DNA of 64,000 bases from Micromonospora musae (GCF_003626635.1 NZ_RAZT01000006.1:310001-374000); one strand, 5' to 3'; shown: positions 24,667 to 33,961, counted from the stretch's first letter. Made by a program: numbers and translations. Notes: generated by a model not told the origin, from the letters alone.

Positions 24667-26177
24667 AGGACGGCCCCGAGCTGCCACGGGACGATCTCCT
24701 CACCGCCGAGTCCGAGGTCCTCGCTGGCGCTGGGGCGGCCGGACGCCACGTCCAGCAGTAGGTCGTAGACGTGCCGGCCCATCTCCTCGAGCGGGACGCC
24801 CTGCTCGACGACCGGGGAGCAGTCCAGGTCGATGTCGGCGGCCATCCGTTTGGCCAGTTCGGCGTTCGTGCCGAGCTTGACGGTGGGGACGGGGCGGCTG
24901 CCGAAGACCGAACCGCGTCCGGTGGTGAAGCAGATGAGGTTCGCCCCGCCGGCGACCATTCCGGTCACGGAGACGGGGTCGTAGCCGGGGGTGTCCATGA
25001 AGACCAGCCCGGGCCGCGGGATCGGCTGCGCGTAGTGGCGCACCGCGGCGAGCGGGCTGCGGCCGGCCTTCGCCACCGCACCGAGGGACTTCTCCAGGAT
25101 GGTGGTGATGCCGCCGGCCTTGTTGCCGGGGGACGGGTTGGCGTCCATCGTGGTGCCCTGCCGTCCGGTGTACTCCTCCCACCAGCGGATCCGCGCCATC
25201 AACGCCTCGGCCGTCTCGGCGCTGGTCGCCCGGGCGGCGAGCAGGTGTTCGGCGCCGTAGATCTCCGGGGTCTCGCCGAGCACGGAGGTCGCGCCGGCGG
25301 CCACCAGCAGGTCCGAGGCGACGCCGAGGGCCGGGTTCGCGGTCAGTCCGGACCAGCCGTCGGAGCCGCCGCACTGCAGGCCGAGCACGATCTCCTCCAC
25401 CCCGATCTCGGTTCGGGTCGCGCCGGCGAGGTCGCGCATCATGCCCCGGACCAGTTCGACGCCGCGGTTCACCGCGGCGGATGTGCCACCCAGCTCCTGG
25501 ATGGTGTACGACGACACCGGCACGTGGTCGGCCACCCCGAGGTCGGCCATGAGCCCGGTCACCGCGTTCACCTCGCAGCCGAGCCCGACGACGACCAGGC
25601 CTCCGATGTTCGGGTTGTGGGCGTAGCCGGCGAGGGTACGGCGCAGCACCTCCCATCCTTCGCCTCGGTCGGCCATCCCGCATCCGGTGCCGTGGGTCAG
25701 GGCGACGACCCCGTCGACGCCGTCGAGGCCTTCGGCGTCGTCCTCGGTGACGCGGGCGATCTTCCGGGCGACAGTGGCCGAGCAGTTGACGGTGGTCAGG
25801 ACACCGACGTAGTTACGGGTGGCGCCCCGACCGTCCGGGCGGCGGTAGCCGCGGAAGGTGCGGCGCAGGTCGGCGGGGAGCCGCGGAGCGGCGGTGGTGC
25901 CTTCGCCACCGGCGGCGCGGGCGGCCGCCTCCTGCGGCATTCCGAGGTTGTGCCCGTGCACGTGTTCCCCCGCACGGATCTCCGCCAGGGCCCGCCCGAT
26001 CACCTGGCCGTACTTGCGTACCGGCGATCCGGCGGGCAGGTCGCGCAGGGCGACCTTGTGTCCGGCGGGCACGTCGTCGCGCAGCGCCACGCCCGCCACC
26101 GCCAACGGCTGCCCCGCTGTCATCGGTGTCGTCGCCACCGCGACGTCGTCGCTGTCGTACAGGACCACCACGCTCAT
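24663..26177 (-). CDS. uxaA: altronate dehydratase
   Basis: A 504-residue full-length UxaA-family enzyme. It has an N-terminal SAF domain (about residues 1-90, ending EHVHGHNL) and a large UxaA catalytic domain. The latter has RNYVGVLTTVNCSATVA, ALTHGTGCGM, GLQCGGSDGWSGLTANPALG and MDANPSPGNKAGGITTILEKSLG, all typical. It dehydrates D-altronate to 2-keto-3-deoxygluconate, the third step of galacturonate breakdown. The start lies 82 bp downstream of the permease gene and its stop overlaps the uxuB-type start. No mannonate dehydratase gene is in the window. Confidence 0.9.
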   Translation of the reverse strand: MSVVVLYDSDDVAVATTPMTAGQPLAVAGVALRDDVPAGHKVALRDLPAGSPVRKYGQVIGRALAEIRAGEHVHGHNLGMPQEAAARAAGGEGTTAAPRLPADLRRTFRGYRRPDGRGATRNYVGVLTTVNCSATVARKIARVTEDDAEGLDGVDGVVALTHGTGCGMADRGEGWEVLRRTLAGYAHNPNIGGLVVVGLGCEVNAVTGLMADLGVADHVPVSSYTIQELGGTSAAVNRGVELVRGMMRDLAGATRTEIGVEEIVLGLQCGGSDGWSGLTANPALGVASDLLVAAGATSVLGETPEIYGAEHLLAARATSAETAEALMARIRWWEEYTGRQGTTMDANPSPGNKAGGITTILEKSLGAVAKAGRSPLAAVRHYAQPIPRPGLVFMDTPGYDPVSVTGMVAGGANLICFTTGRGSVFGSRPVPTVKLGTNAELAKRMAADIDLDCSPVVEQGVPLEEMGRHVYDLLLDVASGRPSASEDLGLGGEEIVPWQLGAVL

Positions 26178-26259
26178 CGGTTCGCCTCCCTTCCCACGGG
26201 TGTGCCGTTCCGTCCGCCGACCGTCCGGCGGGTCACGCCGGTCGGGGCGTCGGTGGTCG

Positions 26260-27123
26260 TCACGGGTCCGGTTCCTCCTTGACCCGGGCGACGAGCTGGG
26301 TCGGGTTGACGTACCGCAGCGCGATGACGAGCAGCACCAGCATCATCGCGGTGTACATGACCGCCATCGCGTCCACCGACTGCTGGGCGCGGATACCGGC
26401 GGCGGACATCGAGTAGTAGAGCGCGACGACGAGGGTTTGCGAGTCCGGGCCGGCGGTGAGGAAGGTGAGCTCGAACATGCCGACGGTCCGGACCAGGACG
26501 AGGATCGCCGAGGCGAGCATTCCGGGCAGCAGCAGCGGCGCCAGCACCCGCAGGAACACCGACCGCATGCCGGCCCCGCACATGCGGGCCGCGCTCTCGA
26601 TCCGCGGGTCGATCTGCTCGATGAACGGTGTCATGGTCAGGATCACGAACGGCACCGACGGGACGAGGTTCGCCAGCACCACGCCGGAGAGGTGGCCGGC
26701 GAAGCCGAACTTGTAGAGCACGGTCGCCAGCGGGATGCCGTAGGTGATCGGTGGCATCAGGATCGGCAGCAGGAAGAGCAGGTAGATGGCGCGTTTCCCG
26801 GGGAAGCTGCGCCGCGCCAGCACGTACGCGGCCGGGACGCCGATCACCAGCGACAGTCCCACGACGAGTAGGGACACCTGCAGGGTCACCGTGATCACCT
26901 GGAGGAGCGCGAACTCGGTCCACGCGTCGCCGTACCACTTGGTGGTGTAGCCGTCCGGGAACCAGGTGTCGAACCAGCGCTGCCCGAAGGAGCTGACCAG
27001 CACGGATCCGACGACACCGAGCAGGTTGAGGAAGAAGAAGATGACCGCGCCCCAGACCAGCCAGGCGGCGGGACGGGCGACGATCCGTCGCCGGGTATCG
27101 GTTGCCGCGGTGGTGGTGACCAT
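26260..27123 (-). CDS. ABC transporter permease (spermidine/putrescine-PotC / ThiP-like type)
   Basis: A 287-residue inner-membrane permease with six predicted helices. The binding-protein-dependent (EAA-loop) signature lies near ESAARMCGAGMRSVFLRVLAPLLLPG. Its ATG overlaps the stop of the preceding permease by one base (TGATG), so the two subunits are translated together. With the ATPase and lipoprotein it forms a uronate-type importer, judged by the catabolic genes directly downstream. Transporters of this 2-permease plus MalK-like ATPase layout import sugars, polyamines or iron; the uronate assignment is from context. Confidence 0.87.
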   Translation of the reverse strand: MVTTTAATDTRRRIVARPAAWLVWGAVIFFFLNLLGVVGSVLVSSFGQRWFDTWFPDGYTTKWYGDAWTEFALLQVITVTLQVSLLVVGLSLVIGVPAAYVLARRSFPGKRAIYLLFLLPILMPPITYGIPLATVLYKFGFAGHLSGVVLANLVPSVPFVILTMTPFIEQIDPRIESAARMCGAGMRSVFLRVLAPLLLPGMLASAILVLVRTVGMFELTFLTAGPDSQTLVVALYYSMSAAGIRAQQSVDAMAVMYTAMMLVLLVIALRYVNPTQLVARVKEEPDP

Positions 27124-28052
27124 CAGCCCTTACCTCCCGTGGAACCGGTGTAGAAGCGCGTCCGGGCGAACAGCACCACCGCGATGACCACCAGCTCGAT
27201 CAAACCCATGATCATCGCGATGGCCGATGCGTACGGGTAGTCGTACTGCTCGTACGCCGCCTGGTAGGCGGCGATCGAGATGACCCGGGTCTCCCCTGCC
27301 GGGTTGCCGACCAGGACCGCTGACGGGAACACGCTGAACGCGAGGACGAACGTCAGGCAGAACGTGGTGGCCAGCCCGGGCATCAGCAACGGCAGGGTGA
27401 TCATGCGGAACCGCTGCCACCAGCCGGCGCCGAGGGTCGCCGCGGCCCGTTCGAGCGTCGGGTCGATGCCGGACAGGTACGACAGGACGAGCAGGAACGC
27501 GAAGGGGAACCCGGTGATGACGAGCGAGAAGAACACGCCCCAGTAGTTGTGGACGAGCCGGATCGGTTCGTCGGTGAGGTGCAGCCCGGAGAGCACCCGG
27601 TTGAACCAGCCGGTCGGGCCGAGGAAGTTCAGCAGACCCTGGGCGGTGAGCACGGTGCCGAGGGTGATGGGCACCACCAGCAGGATCGTGACCAGCCGCT
27701 TGCCGCGGAACCGGCCCCGCATCCGGTACGCGATCGGCACCGACGCGACCACGTTGAGCAGCGCGGCGGGCAGCGCCAGACCGAGCGTGGTCCAGATCGT
27801 GTCACGCTGGTAGGCGTCGCTGAAGAAACGCGCGTAGTCGCTGAACGGGCCGCCCTCGGTCGGCTGGAACGACAGGCCCAGGCCGTAGAAGAACGGATAG
27901 AGGAAGAGCAGCACGACGAAGAGCAGCGCCGGGGTGAGCAGCCACAGGTGACGGTCGACGCCGCGCTCGGCGAGGCGGTGCTGCCAGTGGGCCCGCGCGG
28001 GCGGCGGAGGTCCGGCGGACTCCGCCGTGGGGGTGCGGGTCGTGACGCTCAT
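27123..28052 (-). CDS. ABC transporter permease (PotB-like type)
   Basis: A 309-residue permease. It has a hydrophilic N-terminus, then LWLLTPALLFVVLLFLYPFF, six membrane spans and the EAA-loop segment LERAAATLGAGWWQRFRMITLPLLMPG. ATG 28052 overlaps the ATPase stop by four bases (ATGA). A longer in-frame reading upstream only shadows the ATPase gene and was discarded. It pairs with the permease at 26260-27123 to form the channel of the importer. Confidence 0.87.
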   Translation of the reverse strand: MSVTTRTPTAESAGPPPPARAHWQHRLAERGVDRHLWLLTPALLFVVLLFLYPFFYGLGLSFQPTEGGPFSDYARFFSDAYQRDTIWTTLGLALPAALLNVVASVPIAYRMRGRFRGKRLVTILLVVPITLGTVLTAQGLLNFLGPTGWFNRVLSGLHLTDEPIRLVHNYWGVFFSLVITGFPFAFLLVLSYLSGIDPTLERAAATLGAGWWQRFRMITLPLLMPGLATTFCLTFVLAFSVFPSAVLVGNPAGETRVISIAAYQAAYEQYDYPYASAIAMIMGLIELVVIAVVLFARTRFYTGSTGGKG

Positions 28053-29188
28053 CCGACCAGCCCGGGTTCCTCGACCACGGCCGTCGCCGGGTCGGCGGGC
28101 CGGGTGGCGGCCGCATCGCCGGGGAAGACGAGCAGCCGCTGCGGGTCGATGCTCAGGGTGACCTGGTCGCCGGGCGCCACCCGCTGATCGGTACGCAGGT
28201 GGACTCGGGAGCCGGCGGCGGTGACCGCCTCCGCCGCCAGTTCCCGGCCCTGGTACTCGACCACCTCGATCTGCGCCGGCACCGCGTTGGTCGTCGCGCC
28301 GGCCTGATCGACCCGCACGTCTTCCGGGCGCACCGCGACGATCACCTCGTCGCCCGGCGCGACCGGGCCGACCGGGACGCCGACGAGCCGCAGGCCGTCC
28401 AGTTCGACGGCGACCGTGCCGTCGGCCGCCTCCCGCACCCGCATCGTCCACAGGTTGCGGTAGCCCATGAAGTCGGCGACGTGCCAGTTCGCCGGGCGGG
28501 TGTGCAGCTCCTCCGGCGAGCCGATCTGCTGCACCCGGCCTTCCCGCAGCACCACCAGCCGATCGGCCAGCGAGAGCGCCTCCTCCTGGTCGTGCGTCAC
28601 GTAGACCGTGGTGAGACCCAGCGACTGGTGCAGTCGGCGGATCTCGGTACGCATCTCCAGGCGCAGCTTCGCGTCGAGGTTGCTCAGCGGCTCGTCCATC
28701 AGCACCAGCGACGGTTCCAGGACCACCGCGCGGGCGATCGCCACCCGCTGCTGCTGGCCGCCGGAGAGCTGGCCGGGTAGCTTCCCGGCGTGGTCCTCGA
28801 GGCGTACCAGGCGGACCGCCTCGTCGGTGCGGCGGCGGATCTCGTCCTTCGGCAGCCGCCGCATCCGCAGCCCGAACGCGATGTTGGCCCGCACGGACAT
28901 GTGCGGGAACAGCGCATAGTTCTGGAATACCATTCCGAAGCCGCGGCGCTCCGGCGGCAGCGTGTCGATGCGCCGCTCGTCCTGCCAGATGCTGCCCGCT
29001 GTCAGGGGCAGCAGCCCGGCGAGGCAGTTCAGGGCGGTGGACTTGCCGCAACCCGACGGACCGAGCAGGGCGACGAACTCGCCCGCCTCGATCGTCAGGT
29101 CGAGGTCGCGCAGCGCGTCATGGCCGCCGAAGCGACGCGACACGCCCTCCAGCCGCAGCTGGGAGAACGCTTTGGCGCCGGCGGTCAT
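28049..29188 (-). CDS. ABC transporter ATP-binding protein (MalK/PotA-like, with TOBE domain)
   Basis: A 379-residue ATPase. Walker A is GPSGCGKST (about residues 43-51) and the Q-loop region is GMVFQNYALFPHM. The signature is LSGGQQQRVAIARA, Walker B is LVLMDEPLSNLD and the switch His is in VYVTHDQEEAL. A C-terminal TOBE domain (about 275-360, VIVAVRPEDVRVD) is typical of carbohydrate and polyamine importers. Start and stop overlap both neighbours by four bases (ATGA), giving a tightly coupled binding protein-ATPase-permease-permease operon. Confidence 0.92.
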   Translation of the reverse strand: MTAGAKAFSQLRLEGVSRRFGGHDALRDLDLTIEAGEFVALLGPSGCGKSTALNCLAGLLPLTAGSIWQDERRIDTLPPERRGFGMVFQNYALFPHMSVRANIAFGLRMRRLPKDEIRRRTDEAVRLVRLEDHAGKLPGQLSGGQQQRVAIARAVVLEPSLVLMDEPLSNLDAKLRLEMRTEIRRLHQSLGLTTVYVTHDQEEALSLADRLVVLREGRVQQIGSPEELHTRPANWHVADFMGYRNLWTMRVREAADGTVAVELDGLRLVGVPVGPVAPGDEVIVAVRPEDVRVDQAGATTNAVPAQIEVVEYQGRELAAEAVTAAGSRVHLRTDQRVAPGDQVTLSIDPQRLLVFPGDAAATRPADPATAVVEEPGLVG

Positions 29189-30405
29189 CCCTGCTTGACC
29201 TTCCCGCTACCGATCTCGCGGTCCCACCTGTCGAACGCCGCCACCAGCGCCTTCGCGTCCAGCGGCACCTCGGTCGGGTTGTTCGCGATCAGCGCGTCGT
29301 ACTCCGGCCGACCGAAGTCCCGGATGGCGTCCTGGCTCTTCTGCGGCGCGTCCGACAGCTGCACACCCTGCACCGCCGGGCCCGGGTAGAAGTAGCCCTC
29401 GTCGTAGGCCTTCGCCTGCTGCTGCGGCGTGAGCATGAACGCCAGCAGAGCCAGCACCGCGGCCTGGCTGTCCGTCGACGCCCCCTTCGGGATCACCGCG
29501 TAGTGTGCGTCGGTCACCCAGTGGAACCCCTCAAGCGAGGTGACCTTGGCCTCCTTCGGCACGGTGCCGAGCACCCGGGGGTTGATGTCCCAGCCGGTCG
29601 TCGACGCGATCACGTGCGCCGACCCGTTGGCCAGGTTCTTCATCGTCTCGGCGGTGCCGGACGGGTAGTAGTCGACGTGCTGGTTGAGTTCCTTGAGGTA
29701 GGCCCACGTCTTGTCCCACCCGTTCACCGGGTCCTTCGGGTCCTTGTCGCCGAGGATGTAGGGCAGCCCCATCAGGAACGTACGCCCGGGACCGGAGTTC
29801 GACGGGCGGGCGTACTGGACCTTGCCGGGGTGGGCCTTGGCGTACGCGAGGAGCTGCTCCGCGCTGGTCGGCGGGGTCGCCACGGTCCCCGGCAGGTACT
29901 CCAGCAGCGGCCCGGACGGGTAGTAGGTGACCGTCACGCCCGCGTTGCCGGCGAGCTTCTGCATAGCGGCCGCCGGCGCAAGATAGTTGTTCATGCCGGT
30001 CAGCCGGCTCTGGAACTTCGGCAGGACGTCGAGCCACAGCCCCTGGTCGATGCCGGCCGCGAGGCCGTCCACGCCGGTGAGCACCAGCCCGATGTCCACC
30101 CGGTCGGCGTTCTGCTGCGCCTTGATCTTGCCGACCAGCTCCGGGGCGGGCGACTTGGAGTAGGTCACCTTGGAGATGACGTCCGGGTTGTTCTTCACGA
30201 ACTCGTCGATCATTCCCTGGGTCAGTTGCAGGTTGCCCGCGACGTCGAGGATGTTCAGCGCCACGGCCTTGGTCGGCTTGTCGGGAACCTCGCCGTCGCT
30301 GTTGCCGCCGGAGCCGCCGGAGGTGTCCGGGGCGCCGCAGGCGGCGGTAACGGTCAGCAGGGACGATGCTGCGGCGATCAGGGCGCTCCGCCGGGTGATG
30401 CCCAT
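29185..30405 (-). CDS. extracellular solute-binding lipoprotein of the uronate-cluster ABC importer
   Basis: A 406-residue family 1-type solute-binding protein. The N-terminus ITRRSALIAAASSLLTVTAAC holds a lipobox with Cys23 as lipidation site. Two arginines ahead of the hydrophobic core may direct Tat export. The mature part starts with a low-complexity GGSGGNSDG linker. Domain motifs include MIDEFVKNNPDVISKVTY and FHWVTDAHYAVIPKGAS. It heads the transport genes, overlapping the ATPase start by four bases, and follows the LacI regulator gene after 71 bp. The ligand is presumably a uronate or oligo-uronide, inferred from neighbours. Confidence 0.88.
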   Translation of the reverse strand: MGITRRSALIAAASSLLTVTAACGAPDTSGGSGGNSDGEVPDKPTKAVALNILDVAGNLQLTQGMIDEFVKNNPDVISKVTYSKSPAPELVGKIKAQQNADRVDIGLVLTGVDGLAAGIDQGLWLDVLPKFQSRLTGMNNYLAPAAAMQKLAGNAGVTVTYYPSGPLLEYLPGTVATPPTSAEQLLAYAKAHPGKVQYARPSNSGPGRTFLMGLPYILGDKDPKDPVNGWDKTWAYLKELNQHVDYYPSGTAETMKNLANGSAHVIASTTGWDINPRVLGTVPKEAKVTSLEGFHWVTDAHYAVIPKGASTDSQAAVLALLAFMLTPQQQAKAYDEGYFYPGPAVQGVQLSDAPQKSQDAIRDFGRPEYDALIANNPTEVPLDAKALVAAFDRWDREIGSGKVKQG

Positions 30406-30476
30406 GAAACTTCCCTCTCTCGGTCGTCAGTCACGGTGGTGGTGATGGGTGGGGGCGCGTCCTTCCGGCCGGAATG

Positions 30477-31466
30477 TCAGTCGGTCGGCGCGACCCCGGT
30501 CGAGCCGCGAACCAGCAGCTGGGTGGGCAGCTCCCGACGCGGCTTGCGCACACCGTCGGGCCGCTCCAGCAGCGACAACAACAGGTCGACGGCGGCGCGG
30601 CCGGCCTGCTCCTTGGCGAGCGAAACGGTGGTGAGCGTGGGCGACGACATCGACGACATCTGAATGTCATCGATGCCGATCACGCTGATGTCCTGCGGTA
30701 CGCGCAAGCCACGGTCTCGCAGCCGGCCGAGCAGGCCCAGCGCCATGACGTCGTTGTAGGCGATGACGGACGTGACACCGGAGGCGACGATGAGATCCGC
30801 CGCGGCGACCCCGCCCTCGAACTGGGGCGGGAAGTGACCCGCCACGTACAGATCCATCCCGGCCGCGGCGGTCGCGGCGCGCAGCGCCCGGATCCGGTCG
30901 CGGTCGGACCACGACGCACGCGGTCCACCGACCCACCCAACCCGCTTGTGCCCGAGCGCCGCCAGATGGGCGACGGCCTGCCCGATCCCGTCCGAGTTGT
31001 CGAAGACGACGGACGGAACCCGCCCGAAGCGCCGGTTGACCATGACCAGGGTCGTGGTCGCGGCGAGCGTGAGGATGTCCTCCTCACGCCCTCGCGGCGA
31101 GCAGAGGATGAGCCCGTCGACCTGCTTGGCGAGGACCCGCACCAGATCGCTCTCCGCGGCCGGATCCTCGTCGGAGTCGGCCAGGAAGACGGCGTAGTCC
31201 GCCTCCCGGGCCCTGGCCTGCACGCCCTTCACCAGGCTGGGAAAGAACGGATTGGCCAGGTCCGGCACGATCAGCCCCAGGTTCCCGGTCTTGCCGGTGA
31301 TGAGACCCCGCGCGGCCCGGTTCGGTTCGTAACCCAACCGCTGGGCCGCGCGCAGCACCCGTTCCCGGGTCACCGAGTTGACCAGCCCGGGCATCGACAG
31401 CGCCCGGGACACGGTGGACGGTGAGACGCCGGCCTCCCGAGCCACCTCGCGGATCGTCGTGCGCAA
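30477..31466 (-). CDS. LacI-family transcriptional regulator of the uronate cluster
   Basis: A 329-residue regulator. The HTH with hinge helix reads TTIREVAREAGVSPSTVSRA and RAAQRLGYEPNRAARGL. The sugar-binding periplasmic-binding-like domain (about 60-329) has GNLGLIVPDLANPFFPSLVKG and VIGIDDIQMSSMSSPTLTTV. It lies first in the leftward gene series and is divergent from uxaC. Two LacI-consensus operators (31508-31521, 31597-31610) sit in the intergenic region. Negative autoregulation and control of both transcripts, released by a uronate, is the likely mode. Confidence 0.9.
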   Translation of the reverse strand: MRTTIREVAREAGVSPSTVSRALSMPGLVNSVTRERVLRAAQRLGYEPNRAARGLITGKTGNLGLIVPDLANPFFPSLVKGVQARAREADYAVFLADSDEDPAAESDLVRVLAKQVDGLILCSPRGREEDILTLAATTTLVMVNRRFGRVPSVVFDNSDGIGQAVAHLAALGHKRVGWVGGPRASWSDRDRIRALRAATAAAGMDLYVAGHFPPQFEGGVAAADLIVASGVTSVIAYNDVMALGLLGRLRDRGLRVPQDISVIGIDDIQMSSMSSPTLTTVSLAKEQAGRAAVDLLLSLLERPDGVRKPRRELPTQLLVRGSTGVAPTD

Positions 31467-31507
31467 CGGTTCACCTCCTCGATCGTGGAACCGTCACGTC
31501 CGAAGTT

Positions 31508-31521
31508 TGAAACCGATTGCA
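31508..31521. promoter_or_regulatory. LacI-type operator between lacI-type gene and uxaC
   Basis: TGAAACCGATTGCA matches the LacI-family consensus TGNAANCGNTTNCA at every fixed position, including the central CG. It lies 42 bp upstream of the regulator start and so probably mediates autoregulation and control of the leftward operon. Confidence 0.75.
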
Positions 31522-31596
31522 GAACCCTGTCAATACTCGCGCGTATGAATGTTCCCCGGCTGCAGTAAAGCCGCCCTTGTGACAGAGACTCGTCGA

Positions 31597-31610
31597 TGCA
31601 ATCCTTTGCA
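31597..31610. promoter_or_regulatory. second LacI-type operator, upstream of uxaC
   Basis: TGCAATCCTTTGCA has TGNAA and TTNCA arms with the correct 4-nt spacing but a CC rather than CG centre. It lies 36 bp before the uxaC start and 76 bp from the first operator, a spacing that would allow looping. Confidence 0.65.
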
Positions 31611-31645
31611 GGGCCCGTTCCATCGAAGCCGCGAAGGAGAAATTG

Positions 31646-33067
31646 GTGGCACAGCTGCGTCTGCACCCCGACCGCGCGCTACCGGCCGACAACGACATCC
31701 GCGCCGTAGCCCGCCGCATCTACCACTCCACGCGGGAGCTGCCGCTGCTCTGCATGCACGGGCACGTGGACGCCGCCGTCCTCGCCGACGACGAACGCTT
31801 CTCCGACCCGGCCAACCTGCTGGTCGTGCCGGACCACTACGTGACCCGGATGCTCGTCTCGCAGGGTGTCACCCTCGACCAGCTCGGCGTCCCGCGCCTC
31901 GACGGCACGGTGGCCGAAACGGACCCCCGCGCCATCTGGCGGCTCTTCTGCACCCACTGGCACCTGTTCCGCGGCACCCCCAGCCGCTACTGGCTGGAAC
32001 ACGAGATCGCCGAGGTGCTCAAGCTCGACCTCACCCCCGGGCCCGACACCGCGGACGAGCTCTACGACCTCATCGACGCGCGACTGTCCGAACCGGGCTT
32101 CCGGCCGCGTACCCTGCTCGACACCTTCAACATCGAGCTGATCGCCACCACCGACTCCGCCACCTCACCGCTGCACGACCACGCCCGGCTCCGCGAGGCC
32201 GGACTCGGGGAACGGGTGGTGCCCACCTTCCGCCCGGACGCCCTGACCCACGTCGGCCACCTCGGTTGGACCCGCCAGCTCGAACACCTCCAGCAGCTGA
32301 CCGGCGAGGACACCGGCGACTACGCCGGTTACCTCGCGGCCCTGCGCGCGCGGCGCGCAGCGTTCGTCGCCGCCGGCGCCCGAGCCACCGACCACGGCCA
32401 CCTCACCGCCGCCACCGAGCCGCTCAGCCCCGCCGACGCCCAGCGGATCTACACCGACGCGCGCCACGGCACGGTCAGCCCCGACGTGACGGAGGCCTTC
32501 GCCGGCCACATGCTCTACGAGATGGCCCGGATGTCCTGCGACGACGGCCTGGTCATGCAGATCCACCCCGGCGTGCTCCGCGACCACGACCCTGCAATCC
32601 ACGCCGACTTCGGCTCCGACCTCGGCTTCGACATCCCGATCGCGGCCGAGTTCACCCGCTCGCTGCGGCCGATGCTCAACGCCTTCGGCCGCGACCCGCG
32701 GTTCCGGCTGGTGCTCTTCACCGTCGACGAGACGGTCTACTCCCGAGAGCTCGCCCCACTCGCCGGCGTCTACCCCGCCGTACGCCTCGGCGCCCCGTGG
32801 TGGTTCCTGGACAGCCCCGACGGGATGCGCCGCTTCCGCGAACTGGTGACGGAGACGGCCGGCTTCTACAACACCAGCGGCTTCGTCGACGACACCCGGG
32901 CGTTCCTGTCCATCCCGGCCCGGCACGACCTCGCCCGGCGCATCGACGCCGGCTACCTGGCCCGCCTCGTCCTGGAACACCGACTGACCGAGGACGAGGC
33001 GATCGAAACGGCAGCCGACCTGGCCTACCGCCTTCCCCGAGAGGCCTACGCCCGACGGATCGAGTGA
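31646..33067 (+). CDS. uxaC: glucuronate/galacturonate isomerase
   Basis: A 473-residue full-length UxaC. It has the metal-binding opening LLCMHGHVDAAVLADDERF, then RYWLEHEIAEVL, TFRPDALTHVG and GAPWWFLDSPDGMRRFREL, plus the end TEDEAIETAADLAYRLPREAYARR. It converts D-glucuronate to D-fructuronate and D-galacturonate to D-tagaturonate, the first catabolic step. GTG 31646 lies six bases after AAGGAG; a TTG three bases earlier is less likely. It is divergent from the LacI regulator and importer genes. A decayed copy of its 3' end lies at 46818-46985. Confidence 0.93.
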   Translation: MAQLRLHPDRALPADNDIRAVARRIYHSTRELPLLCMHGHVDAAVLADDERFSDPANLLVVPDHYVTRMLVSQGVTLDQLGVPRLDGTVAETDPRAIWRLFCTHWHLFRGTPSRYWLEHEIAEVLKLDLTPGPDTADELYDLIDARLSEPGFRPRTLLDTFNIELIATTDSATSPLHDHARLREAGLGERVVPTFRPDALTHVGHLGWTRQLEHLQQLTGEDTGDYAGYLAALRARRAAFVAAGARATDHGHLTAATEPLSPADAQRIYTDARHGTVSPDVTEAFAGHMLYEMARMSCDDGLVMQIHPGVLRDHDPAIHADFGSDLGFDIPIAAEFTRSLRPMLNAFGRDPRFRLVLFTVDETVYSRELAPLAGVYPAVRLGAPWWFLDSPDGMRRFRELVTETAGFYNTSGFVDDTRAFLSIPARHDLARRIDAGYLARLVLEHRLTEDEAIETAADLAYRLPREAYARRIE

Positions 33068-33346
33068 GGGCGTCCGGGTCTATGCAGCGAAACCCGCCAC
33101 ACAGCGCCGAGGGTCTCGGTCTGGCACGGTCCCCAAGTCCTCAACCGGCCCGACGTCGTGACCGAGGCCACCAGTCGACGAGTCCTCGACGCGATCCTCG
33201 GCATCGATCCCGTAAGCAACAAGGGCGCCTCTTGCGAAAGCGGCTCGTGCGATATCGGGAATCATCGCTCAGCGCTGCCGGCGTGCTGTTATTCGCTTCG
33301 AGACCCCGGTCGCAGGCAGCACCGCGCACCTGCGAGTCTCTCTGCT

Positions 33347-33961
33347 ATGGATTCTGAGCCGAGTGCCGGGCTCGCCCGCCACTATGACCCAGGGAGCTCG
33401 TTGGCCCAGTTCGCCGGCCGAATGCTTGTGGTCTGTCCGCAATGTGGTGGCTGTGCGCTCGTGGTTCCCCGGCCTGGTCCCCCCGCACCTGCGTACTTCA
33501 GCGAGTTCCTGTTCCAGCCACGCCGTCTGGCTTGCAGGGGGTGCGGCGCCGTTACCGATTGGGAACCCGAGGTGCAGGGTGCTGGGCTGGTAGGCGCGGT
33601 ACTGGGCGGTAGTGAGGACCCGTTCTTCCGGCGGCCCCTGTGGCTGCAGACCCGTTGCGTCGGCCATATCCTGTGGGCCTACAACGAGGAGCACGTCAAC
33701 GAACTGTCCGCCTACGTCGGCGCCCAATTGCGTGAGCGGGGCGGGGCGCGGCCGACGAGGGCAATGTTTGCGCGGATGCCGTCGTGGATGAAGAAGTCGG
33801 ACAATCGCTCGGAGATCCTTGCCGCTCTGGAGATGCTGCGCGCGCTGGCCAAGCGGTCGACGCCTGCCGATCGCTCCGACGCCGCGCATGAGCGTGGTGA
33901 CCGTCCCCGACCGCATGAAAGCATGTACTTCCGGGGTGGTCCCTATGAGGGAAGGCCCTGA
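33347..33961 (+). CDS. uncharacterised zinc-ribbon protein, paralogue of the 21318 gene
   Basis: A 204-residue protein with CxxC pairs in VCPQCGGCALV and ACRGCGAVTDW (putative zinc ribbon). The family run follows: EDPFFRRPLWLQ, GHILWAYNEEHVNELSAYVGAQLRERG and RMPSWMKKSDNRSEIL. The protein at 21318-21830 has the same order of landmarks and near-identical spacing. The tail (about residues 180-204) is extra and of low complexity. ATG 33347 was chosen because it begins at the conserved region; no ribosome binding site is clear. Function unknown. It lies between uxaC and an insertion-sequence remnant. Confidence 0.75.
   Translation: MDSEPSAGLARHYDPGSSLAQFAGRMLVVCPQCGGCALVVPRPGPPAPAYFSEFLFQPRRLACRGCGAVTDWEPEVQGAGLVGAVLGGSEDPFFRRPLWLQTRCVGHILWAYNEEHVNELSAYVGAQLRERGGARPTRAMFARMPSWMKKSDNRSEILAALEMLRALAKRSTPADRSDAAHERGDRPRPHESMYFRGGPYEGRP

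Noticed and set aside
27123..29051. A 642-codon minus-strand frame suggesting a fused ATPase-permease
   Set aside because: Only the last 309 codons are permease; the rest is an out-of-frame shadow of the separate ATPase gene.
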